Shown here one piece after another: positions 1 to 5,592 of a DNA stretch of 7,037 nucleotides. Source of the DNA: Alistipes sp. UBA928 (GTDB lineage Bacteria; Bacteroidota; Bacteroidia; Bacteroidales; Rikenellaceae); NCBI GenBank assembly GCA_002293665.1, contig DBDQ01000138.1:1-7037 (forward strand), read 5' to 3'. A program made the translations under genes and the position numbers. The notes beneath the pieces are model-generated. The model saw nothing but the letters and a program-made list of their open reading frames with translations, did no database searches and had not been told where the DNA came from. Numbering within the stretch: the stretch's first letter is position 1; every line of letters begins with the position of its first letter.

Positions 1-8
1 CAAATTCC

Positions 9-17
9 TCAAAGAAC
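9..17 (-). promoter_or_regulatory. boxA-like antitermination element in probable rRNA leader
   Basis: Read on the minus strand this is GTTCTTTGA, preceded by C and followed by GGAATTTG. It resembles the bacterial rRNA boxA consensus (TGYTCTTTRA), and GTTCTTTGA followed by an AT-rich stretch is, from memory, a constant feature just upstream of 16S rRNA genes in Bacteroidota. It lies about 80 bases downstream of a strong leftward promoter, where an rRNA leader boxA would sit. The rRNA gene itself would lie beyond base 1 and is not visible, so the assignment is inference from leader and promoter together. Confidence 0.55.
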
Positions 18-103
18 GTTATTGTGTTTCGCTTGTGTTTCCTCGTTATTGCGCCCTTGTTTCGGCGCCCCGTCCCGGCAGTGTTTCTTTCCGTTTGGGA
101 GTG

Positions 104-136
104 CAAAGATAAGGGCAAATAAATCCTATCTCCAAA
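104..136 (-). promoter_or_regulatory. Strong leftward Bacteroidota promoter, probably of an rRNA operon
   Basis: On the minus strand the -33 box TTTG (133-136) and the -7 box TATCTTTG (104-111, followed by CA) are separated by 21 bp. This is an excellent match to the Bacteroidota housekeeping promoter (TTTG, about 19-21 bp, TAnnTTTG). Transcription would start near base 97 and run off the left edge through the boxA-like element at 9-17. No credible coding region reads leftward from here within the window, which fits a non-coding leader. A protein gene with a long 5' leader is the alternative. Confidence 0.72.
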
Positions 137-171
137 TAATTTTGCAAAAAAAATTAATAAATATTTTCATG
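137..171 (-). promoter_or_regulatory. A/T-rich block upstream of the leftward promoter (UP-like)
   Basis: About 35 bases directly upstream of the leftward -33 box are almost purely A and T, with phased A and T tracts, in an otherwise GC-rich window. Such a block is typical upstream of strong rRNA-type promoters, where it contacts the RNA polymerase alpha subunit. The same block lies well upstream of the rightward promoter and is less likely to serve it. The base composition is seen directly; the function is inferred. Bases 172-225, between this block and the rightward promoter, show nothing I can name. Confidence 0.4.
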
Positions 172-226
172 CCCAACCTAACAGCCACTGCCTCAACATT
201 TCCGGCCTGCACATTTGTGAGGGCGA

Positions 227-259
227 TTTTACATCGGTAGGGAAAATTTCATATCTTTG
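227..259 (+). promoter_or_regulatory. Rightward Bacteroidota promoter of the DUF819-Omp85 unit
   Basis: The -7 box TATCTTTG at 252-259 (followed by C) matches TAnnTTTG perfectly. The -33 position, 21 bp upstream, holds TTTT (227-230), an imperfect TTTG. A start near base 266 would give a short leader of about 20 bases before the ATG at 286, with no Shine-Dalgarno sequence, as is common in this phylum. The -7 box is identical to that of the leftward promoter, but the -33 box is weaker, so this is probably a moderate promoter. Confidence 0.65.
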
Positions 260-285
260 CGAACAATAAAACCCGCTTAGCACCG

Positions 286-1461
286 ATGTTCGGAAATGTA
301 TTGCTCGTGATCTTCTTTCTGGTCATACCGGCCGGAGTGTTGTGGTTTTGCCGGCGGGTGGCGTTGCTCGGGAAGATCGGGCCGATACTTTTGCTCTACG
401 CCGTGGGTCTGGTGGTCGGCAATCTGCCGGTCATGCCGCAGGGAGCCGCCGCCATTCAGGAGATCACCACAAGCGTCATGATACCCCTCGCCATTCCCAT
501 GCTTCTGTTCTGCTGCACTTTCAGGCGCAACCAGACACGAACCCAACTGAAAGCACTCGTCGGAGGAGTCGTGGCCGTCGTCGTAGCGGTGGTGGCAGGC
601 TACCTGCTGTTCAAAAACCATCTCGGGCTCGAGGGTGCGCGCATAGGAGGAATGATCACCGGGGTCTACACCGGCGGCACGCCCAACCTCGCCGCACTGC
701 AGATGATGCTCGGCGTTAGGCACGAAACGTACATACTTATGAACTCCTACGACCTCGTCGTGAGTGCGGCCTACCTCGCGTTTCTGCTCGGGATCGGGAT
801 ACGGATGTTCCGCCGGTTCCTGCCAGTCGAGGCGGGACGCATCTCGGCCGAGGAGGGACGCCGCATAGCCGAAGAGCATCGCCGCGGGCAGGCCGAAAAC
901 CCTTACGCCGGATTTTGGCGCCGCGATTCGCTCGCGCAGGTTGGAAAGGCCGTCGCGCTGACCCTCGCCATAGTGGCGGTATCGGGAGGTGCGGCACTGG
1001 GAGTGGAGACGCTCACCGGAGGATTTTTCATGCTGACGCTGATACTTATGCTCACCACGCTCGGCATCGCCGCGTCGTTTTGGCAGCCAGTGCGGCGGCT
1101 CGAGAAGAGCTACGACGCCGGAATGTATCTCATATATATATTCAGTGTGGCGGTCGCCTCTACGGCCGACTTCTCGAGGCTTAACTTTTCCGAGGGGCTG
1201 TGGCTGGCCATCTACCTGCTCTTTGTGGTAGCAGTGTCGCTGGTGTTGCAGTCGCTGTTGGCGCGGGCCATGAAGGTCGACGGCGACTCGATGGTGGTGG
1301 CCTCGGTGGCTCTGATCAACTCGCCGCCCTTCGTGCCGATGATCGCCGCGGCAATGGGCAACCGCGACGCCGTGGTCACCGGACTCTCCGTCGGCCTGGT
1401 CGGCTACGCCGTCGGAAACTATTTGGGAGTGTTATTGGCACAATTTTTAACAATTCTGTGA
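286..1461 (+). CDS. DUF819 (YjcL-like) family integral membrane protein
   Basis: This 391-residue, very hydrophobic inner-membrane protein has roughly ten to twelve membrane segments (for example about 4-22, 28-47, 62-80, 88-108, 152-173, 220-240, 246-266, 276-295, 304-325 and 363-388). I assign it to DUF819 (YjcL-like) from YTGGTPN (128-134), SYDAGMYLIYIF (275-286) and SPPFVPMIAAAMGNRD (346-361). The two glycine/proline-rich stretches lie in separate halves joined by a charged cytoplasmic-looking loop (about 174-215), an arrangement typical of secondary transporters with two related halves. Family function and substrate are not established to my knowledge; transport is inference. The start is supported by the promoter about 27 bases upstream and by an immediate first membrane segment. 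It is followed after one base by the outer-membrane barrel gene, so the two are almost certainly co-transcribed. Confidence 0.85.
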   Translation: MFGNVLLVIFFLVIPAGVLWFCRRVALLGKIGPILLLYAVGLVVGNLPVMPQGAAAIQEITTSVMIPLAIPMLLFCCTFRRNQTRTQLKALVGGVVAVVVAVVAGYLLFKNHLGLEGARIGGMITGVYTGGTPNLAALQMMLGVRHETYILMNSYDLVVSAAYLAFLLGIGIRMFRRFLPVEAGRISAEEGRRIAEEHRRGQAENPYAGFWRRDSLAQVGKAVALTLAIVAVSGGAALGVETLTGGFFMLTLILMLTTLGIAASFWQPVRRLEKSYDAGMYLIYIFSVAVASTADFSRLNFSEGLWLAIYLLFVVAVSLVLQSLLARAMKVDGDSMVVASVALINSPPFVPMIAAAMGNRDAVVTGLSVGLVGYAVGNYLGVLLAQFLTIL

Positions 1462-1462
1462 T

Positions 1463-2761
1463 ATGAAAAAGTTGTTCGTGATTTTGTCGATCCTCGTCGT
1501 ATCGGTGAACGCCGGCGCACAGGAGAAAAAAGAGATGAAAAAGGGATGGAATTTCGGGCCCCTGCCCGCCATAGGGTACAACAGCGACCTGGGATTCCAG
1601 TTGGGCGCCCTGCTCGACGTCTACCACTACGGCGACGGGTCGGTCTACCCCGGCTACCGCCACAAGTTCAACGTCGAGGCGTCGTACTACTTCAAGGGGT
1701 CGGGCGTGTTCCACTTCTTCTACGACTCGAAGTTCCTGATACCCGGCAACATCCGGCTCACATTCGCCGCCACCTACCTGCCCAATCCCATTATGAGTTT
1801 CTACGGTTTCAATGGCGCCTCTTCGCCCTACTACCGCACACTCGACAGGCGCGACGGAACGGCGTTTTACAGTATGCGGCGCGATGTTATTCGCGTATTG
1901 GCCGACTTCTCGGGTACCATCACAGGGCCCCTGAGCTGGAGTGCCGGTGTGGCGTTCTGGGACTACCGCACAGGCAATGTGGGCCTCGCCAAATACAGCG
2001 CCGGGGCCGACAACTCGCTCTACAACCTCTACCGTAAATATGGACTCATAACCACCCGCGAAGCCGGCGGAGGAAAGAGACTCGAATTCAAAGCGGGGCT
2101 CGTCTACGACACACGCGACCACGAGGCAGCACCTTCGCGGGGTATTTGGGCCGAAGCCGTCGTCTACGGCTCACCCGACATGTTCCAAAAAGCGGCCGAC
2201 TATATAAAGGTAGCGGCTCACTTCCGCCACTACGTGCCTCTCAGAGGCGACGGCGTGGTGCTCGCCTACCATCTCGCGTATCAGGGTACGGTCGCGGGAG
2301 ATGTGCCATTCTACATGCAGTCCAACATCACCACGCCCTACCTGCGGCAGGTCAACTCCGAGGGTCTGGGCAGTGTCAACACCATCCGCGGGCTTCTCTA
2401 CAACCGCGTCGTGGGCGACGGCATCGCATGGGCCAACGCCGAGGTGCGTGTACGCCTCGCGAGTTTCGACTTCATAAATCAAAAGTGGTATGTGGCCATC
2501 AACCCCTTCGTCGACGCCGGCGCGGTGGTGCAGCCCTACCGCCTCGAAAGGATGCGCGAGGTGTGGAACGACCCGTGGCTCCCCACCGAAGATCGCGCGC
2601 GGATTTACAGCGGCCTCGACGAACGGATCCACGTGAGCGCCGGTTTGGGCGCTAAACTCGTCATGAACCGCAACTTCATAGTCTCCGTTGAGTGGGCCAA
2701 GCCCCTCGCCCGACAGGACGGCTCCAACGGCATGAATATCGGTCTCAACTATATCTTTTAG
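1463..2761 (+). CDS. Omp85/BamA-type outer-membrane beta-barrel without POTRA domains
   Basis: This 432-residue protein begins with a signal peptide (MKKLFVILSI..., probable cleavage near NAGAQ, residues 16-20) and continues as alternating aromatic/hydrophobic strands typical of an outer-membrane barrel. Omp85 hallmarks are visible: DTRD at 216-219 followed by P..RG, an IRG at 308-310 in the position of the conserved loop-6 (V/I)RG(F/Y) motif, and a C-terminal strand ending in Phe (GLNYIF), the outer-membrane targeting signal. Only about 20 residues separate the signal peptide from the first strand, so there is no room for POTRA domains. It therefore resembles the short Omp85 class often annotated 'BamA/TamA family outer membrane protein' in Bacteroidota, not BamA itself. 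Substrate or partner is unknown. Start: ATG one base after the upstream stop, no Shine-Dalgarno, so translation is probably coupled. Confidence 0.83.
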   Translation: MKKLFVILSILVVSVNAGAQEKKEMKKGWNFGPLPAIGYNSDLGFQLGALLDVYHYGDGSVYPGYRHKFNVEASYYFKGSGVFHFFYDSKFLIPGNIRLTFAATYLPNPIMSFYGFNGASSPYYRTLDRRDGTAFYSMRRDVIRVLADFSGTITGPLSWSAGVAFWDYRTGNVGLAKYSAGADNSLYNLYRKYGLITTREAGGGKRLEFKAGLVYDTRDHEAAPSRGIWAEAVVYGSPDMFQKAADYIKVAAHFRHYVPLRGDGVVLAYHLAYQGTVAGDVPFYMQSNITTPYLRQVNSEGLGSVNTIRGLLYNRVVGDGIAWANAEVRVRLASFDFINQKWYVAINPFVDAGAVVQPYRLERMREVWNDPWLPTEDRARIYSGLDERIHVSAGLGAKLVMNRNFIVSVEWAKPLARQDGSNGMNIGLNYIF

Positions 2762-2764
2762 CCT

Positions 2765-3337
2765 CTACACCAATCCCGAAAAGCCCATAAATGCCATCGC
2801 GAGTATGCCCGCCGTTATGAGGGCTATCGGGGTGCCCCTTAGGGAACGCGGCACGTCTTCGAGTTCCAGGCGTTCGCGCAGGCCGGCGAAGATCACGAGC
2901 GCCAGTGCAAAACCTATGGCCGTCGAAAAGGCGTAGGTCACCGACTGCAACAGATCGTACTGTTTCTGCACCAGCAGGATCGCAACCCCCAACACCGCAC
3001 AGTTGGTGGTGATAAGGGGCAGGAAGATACCCAGCGCCTGATAGAGCGACGGGCTCACCTTCTTGAGCACGATCTCCACCATCTGCACCAGTGCGGCGAT
3101 CACGAGAATGAACACTATGGTCTGCATGTACTCGATGCCCAGCGGCACGAGCACATAGTATTGCAGCAGATAGACTACCAACGAGGCGATCGTCATGACG
3201 AACACCACCGCCGCGCCCATACCCATCGAGGTCGACACCTTGTTCGACACCCCCAGGAACGGACACACGCCGAGGAACTGCGCCAACACGACGTTGTTGA
3301 CGAAAATGGCCGAGATAATTATCAGTACGTATTCCAT
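2765..3337 (-). CDS. rnfA: Rnf electron transport complex subunit RnfA
   Basis: This 190-residue inner-membrane subunit of the Rnf complex (ferredoxin:NAD+ oxidoreductase coupled to ion transport) is full length (the E. coli homologue is about 193). It has six membrane segments and the family N-terminus with NNVVLAQFLGVCPFLGVS (14-31). Cys25 and Cys113 (in TTNCAVLG) are present. In Rnf/NQR structures the equivalent cysteines, with a pair from RnfE, hold an iron-sulfur centre in the middle of the membrane. It is the last gene of the operon, starting 7 bases after the rnfE stop, without a Shine-Dalgarno sequence. Its stop lies 3 bases from the stop of the convergent barrel gene, and no terminator hairpin is visible in that gap. 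Confidence 0.95.
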   Translation of the reverse strand: MEYVLIIISAIFVNNVVLAQFLGVCPFLGVSNKVSTSMGMGAAVVFVMTIASLVVYLLQYYVLVPLGIEYMQTIVFILVIAALVQMVEIVLKKVSPSLYQALGIFLPLITTNCAVLGVAILLVQKQYDLLQSVTYAFSTAIGFALALVIFAGLRERLELEDVPRSLRGTPIALITAGILAMAFMGFSGLV

Positions 3338-3344
3338 AGCGCGG

Positions 3345-3932
3345 TTACTTTATTTTTGCGGTTAACTTGTTGAACGCCACCATCAGGTAGCCCAACACCA
3401 GGAATGCCCCCGGTGCAAGCACGAAGATCAGCATGCCGTCGCCCGAGATGAACTTGTGGCCGAAGATCGCTCCGCTGCCCAGCATCTCGCGAACCGCGCC
3501 CGTGAGCGTCAGCGCGAACGTGAAACCAAGCCCCGTACCGATGCCGTCCAAAGCCGAGTCCAACACCCCGTTCTTCGCGGCAAACCCTTCGGCACGCCCC
3601 AGGATGATACAGTTCACTACTATAAGAGGTATGAACACCCCGAGTGATTTCGAAAGTTCGGGCAGGTAGGCTTTCATCAGCAGTTCGACTATGGTAACGA
3701 AAGCCGCGATGACAACGATGTAGGCCGGGATACGAACCTTCGAGGGGATAATGCCCTTGATGAGTGAGATGACGATGTTCGACAGGATCAGCACCGCCAT
3801 AGTGGCGGCACCCATGCCCGCGCCGTTCACGGCCGAGGTGGTCGTAGCGAGCGTGGGGCACATCCCCAGCATCAGTACGAATGTGGGGTTGTTCTTTACT
3901 ATCCCCGAAAGTATTATTTTCAGCTTATTCAT
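3345..3932 (-). CDS. rnfE: Rnf electron transport complex subunit RnfE
   Basis: This 195-residue integral membrane subunit is homologous to RnfA but inserted with opposite topology in the complex. Recognisable features are KNNPTFVLMLGMCPTLA (13-29), IPLIVVNCIILGRAE (101-115), then GTGLGFTFAL and the late segment VLAPGAFLVLGYL (171-183). Cys25 and Cys108 are the expected partners of RnfA Cys25/Cys113 for the membrane iron-sulfur centre. The reading frame is open 30 codons further upstream, but the ATG at 3932 is preferred: the protein then begins MNKLKIILSG as in the family, and a perfect AAGGAGG lies 6 bases upstream. The start overlaps the end of rnfG by 8 bases. Confidence 0.94.
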   Translation of the reverse strand: MNKLKIILSGIVKNNPTFVLMLGMCPTLATTTSAVNGAGMGAATMAVLILSNIVISLIKGIIPSKVRIPAYIVVIAAFVTIVELLMKAYLPELSKSLGVFIPLIVVNCIILGRAEGFAAKNGVLDSALDGIGTGLGFTFALTLTGAVREMLGSGAIFGHKFISGDGMLIFVLAPGAFLVLGYLMVAFNKLTAKIK

Positions 3933-4590
3933 TGTCGGCCTCCTTTTCTTGTTCGGTTGATGTTGTTTCAGCCGTTGCACCGCTGGCAGCGTCGGCAGTG
4001 GCCGTTGCACCGGTCGCGGCATCAGCTTTAGGGCCGCCCGTCATCTCCATCATGGCGTTGAACGCACGGGCCACAGCATCCACGTAGGCGCGGGAGGTGA
4101 TGGTGGCGGCCGTGAGGGCGTCGACATCGCCGCCATCCTTTTTAACCGCAAGGTTCATCTCGCCGGGATTGCGCCCTTTGAAGCTTGCAAACAGGGGGTT
4201 ACCCTCATTGCCCATTTTGTCGCCCAGACCCGGGGTTTCGGCATGTTGCAACACCTCCACGGCAAGCACCTTACCGTCGGGCGAGAAACCCACCATGAGG
4301 CGGAATTCACCCGAGAAACCCTGCCGCGTAGCAGTCTCCACAGCATAGCCCACCACATTTCCACCCTGTGTGGCGGTGTAGACCGTCACGGGAATCTCGT
4401 CGAGTGTCAGCTCGGCGGGTGTAGTGGCATCGAAGGCGGGGAGCACTCCGGCCAGCGCCGCCGTCTTGTTGGCCTCGACGGCCGCGGCGATCGGCGCCTC
4501 GGTGATCTTGTAAACGTATCCCACTCCGGCCGCGGCCACAGTCGAGATTCCTCCCAACACGAGGATCATATTTAATAATGTGTTCTTCAT
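3925..4590 (-). CDS. rnfG: Rnf complex FMN-binding subunit RnfG with a duplicated flavinylation-like tail
   Basis: This 221-residue subunit has one N-terminal membrane anchor (about 5-27) and a periplasmic FMN-binding domain. HAETPGLGDKM (116-126) and DALTAATITSRAYVDAV (157-173) are the family motifs. The covalent FMN, added by ApbE through a phosphoester, is expected on Thr163, the last residue of the Dxx(S/T)gAT motif; here that motif reads DALTAAT, with Ala for the usual Gly. After the domain comes an odd Ala/Thr-rich tail (about 185-221) with two tandem 10-residue units, each holding a canonical flavinylation heptad (190-196 DAATGAT, 200-206 DAASGAT), then an acidic end (EQEKEADNE). The gene overlaps rnfD by 4 bases (ATGA), has a good Shine-Dalgarno 8 bases upstream, and overlaps rnfE by 8 bases. 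RnfG identity is firm; extra flavinylation of the tail is inference. Confidence 0.94.
   Translation of the reverse strand: MKNTLLNMILVLGGISTVAAAGVGYVYKITEAPIAAAVEANKTAALAGVLPAFDATTPAELTLDEIPVTVYTATQGGNVVGYAVETATRQGFSGEFRLMVGFSPDGKVLAVEVLQHAETPGLGDKMGNEGNPLFASFKGRNPGEMNLAVKKDGGDVDALTAATITSRAYVDAVARAFNAMMEMTGGPKADAATGATATADAASGATAETTSTEQEKEADNE
3939..3945 (-). promoter_or_regulatory. Perfect Shine-Dalgarno for rnfE
   Basis: The minus strand reads AAGGAGG with 6 bases to the ATG at 3932. It lies inside the last codons of rnfG (coding part of its acidic tail) and decides the rnfE start. It is notable because most other genes here lack any such site. Confidence 0.8.
3967..4026 (-). repeat. Two tandem 30-bp units in the rnfG tail, each encoding a Dxx(S/T)GAT heptad
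   Basis: Unit 1 (3997-4026) encodes ADAATGATAT and unit 2 (3967-3996) encodes ADAASGATAE, residues 189-198 and 199-208 of RnfG. The two units match at 21 of 30 bases, and all 21 matches fall in the 26-base core that starts each unit in the coding direction. Synonymous as well as conservative differences separate the units, so the repeat is not a very recent copy and the protein motif has been kept. Each unit contains the full ApbE target consensus, with the candidate acceptor Thr at residues 196 and 206. Confidence 0.85.
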
Positions 4591-5588
4591 GCCTGCGCCC
4601 TCCTTTTTTTATTGACACCGAAGTGTGCGGGTTTGACGTATTTGTTTATGAGCGGTACGGCGGCATTCATGATCAGAATCGCGAACGACATCCCCTCTGG
4701 ATAGGCGCCCCAAAGGCGGATGATGATCGTGAGCAAACCTATGCCGACACCGAAAATTATCCCTCCGCGGTGCGTCATAGGCGAGGTGGAGTAGTCGGTC
4801 GCCATGAACAGCGCGCCCAAAAGCGCCCCCCCCGTCAGCAGGTGGAACATGGGCGGCATGTAGCTTTCAGGAGCCACGAACCAGAGTATGGCGCTGAAAA
4901 CCGCCATCGTGCCGAGTACCGCCACAGGAACGTGCCAGCTTATAACTTTACTAACGATCAGGTACAACCCACCCAATAGCAACGCCACCGCAGCCACCTC
5001 GCCGAACGAGCCGCTCTTAAAACCGACCAAAAGGTCTGTAACGTTCAGTTGCGCCATCACGTCGCTCACCGAGCCGCCGCCCTTCAGCGTCGCCTTTGCC
5101 AACGCGAGAGGCGTGGCACCCGTCGCGGCATCGACTCCCGAGAGCGTCGCCACTGCCGGAAAGGTCGTCATCTGCACCGGGTAGGCGATCAGCAGGAACA
5201 CACGTCCCACGAGTGCCGGGTTGAACGGGTTGCGGCCCAGCCCCCCGAATGTCATCTTGGCAACGGCGATCGCAACGAAAGCGCCCAACATCACGAGCCA
5301 CAGCGGGATCGAGGGCGGAAGGTTGAACGCGAGCAGCACGCCCGTAACGACTGCCGAAAGGTTGCCAATCGTCGCCGGCCCCTTGAGAAGATATTTCTGC
5401 ACCAGCCACTCGAAAACCACACACGAGGCCACCGACACCACCGTCACAGCGAGTACTCCCCATCCGAAAACCCACACCGACACCGCCAGCGCAGGCATGA
5501 GGGCGAGCACAACGTCGCTCATTATACGCGTTGTGTCGCGCTTGGCGAAGACGTGCGGCGAGGGTGATATTATAAATTTGTTATCCAT
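4587..5588 (-). CDS. rnfD: Rnf complex flavinylated membrane subunit RnfD
   Basis: This 333-residue integral membrane subunit of the NqrB/RnfD family has many membrane segments and a hydrophilic loop carrying covalent FMN. Visible motifs are SPSPHVF near the N-terminus (8-14), KMTFGGLGRNPFNPALVGR (111-129) and the flavinylation site DAATGAT at 153-159, giving FMN on Thr159, followed by the usual P-L-A. Late motifs are FMATDYSTSP (261-270) and the conserved region with GAYPEGMSFAILIMN (294-308). The length is close to the E. coli homologue (about 350). The C-terminus ends in a basic cytoplasmic-looking KKRR stretch. It starts 4 bases after rnfC ends, without a visible Shine-Dalgarno, and overlaps rnfG by 4 bases. 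Confidence 0.95.
   Translation of the reverse strand: MDNKFIISPSPHVFAKRDTTRIMSDVVLALMPALAVSVWVFGWGVLAVTVVSVASCVVFEWLVQKYLLKGPATIGNLSAVVTGVLLAFNLPPSIPLWLVMLGAFVAIAVAKMTFGGLGRNPFNPALVGRVFLLIAYPVQMTTFPAVATLSGVDAATGATPLALAKATLKGGGSVSDVMAQLNVTDLLVGFKSGSFGEVAAVALLLGGLYLIVSKVISWHVPVAVLGTMAVFSAILWFVAPESYMPPMFHLLTGGALLGALFMATDYSTSPMTHRGGIIFGVGIGLLTIIIRLWGAYPEGMSFAILIMNAAVPLINKYVKPAHFGVNKKRRAQA
4599..4605 (-). promoter_or_regulatory. Shine-Dalgarno for rnfG
   Basis: The minus strand reads AAGGAGG with 8 bases to the rnfG ATG at 4590. It sits within the last codons of rnfD, immediately after a run of A residues, and together with the ATGA overlap suggests translation that is both coupled and independently boosted. 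Confidence 0.7.
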
Positions 5589-5592
5589 AGAT

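Noticed and set aside
22..240. Open frame of 72 codons on the plus strand in the intergenic region
   Set aside because: It spans two promoters and an A/T-rich block, has no start signal and shows no protein-like pattern. The region is better explained as non-coding control DNA.
277..879. Long minus-strand open frame of 200 codons opposite the DUF819 gene
   Set aside because: Its product is rich in His, Arg and Glu with no fold-like pattern, as expected for an antisense shadow of a GC-rich gene; the plus-strand frame has clear family motifs.
1376..2122. Minus-strand open frame of 248 codons opposite the barrel gene
   Set aside because: It crosses the junction of two well-supported plus-strand genes and has no recognisable motif; it is a shadow frame.
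3351..3358. TATTTTTG on the plus strand, matching the -7 promoter box
   Set aside because: There is no -33 box at the right distance and no plus-strand gene downstream; it lies in the end of rnfE.
3933..4022. Upstream extension of rnfE by 30 residues
   Set aside because: The extra residues (Pro/Arg/Gln-rich) are out-of-frame translation of the rnfG tail. The ATG at 3932 has a perfect Shine-Dalgarno and gives the family N-terminus.
4604..4613. A7 run at the end of rnfD as a frameshift site making an RnfD-RnfG fusion
   Set aside because: The RnfG frame is open only a few codons upstream of its start, and the run is not in the frame of a classic A-AAA-AAG slippery site. The ATGA overlap plus Shine-Dalgarno explains rnfG expression; transcript slippage cannot be excluded.
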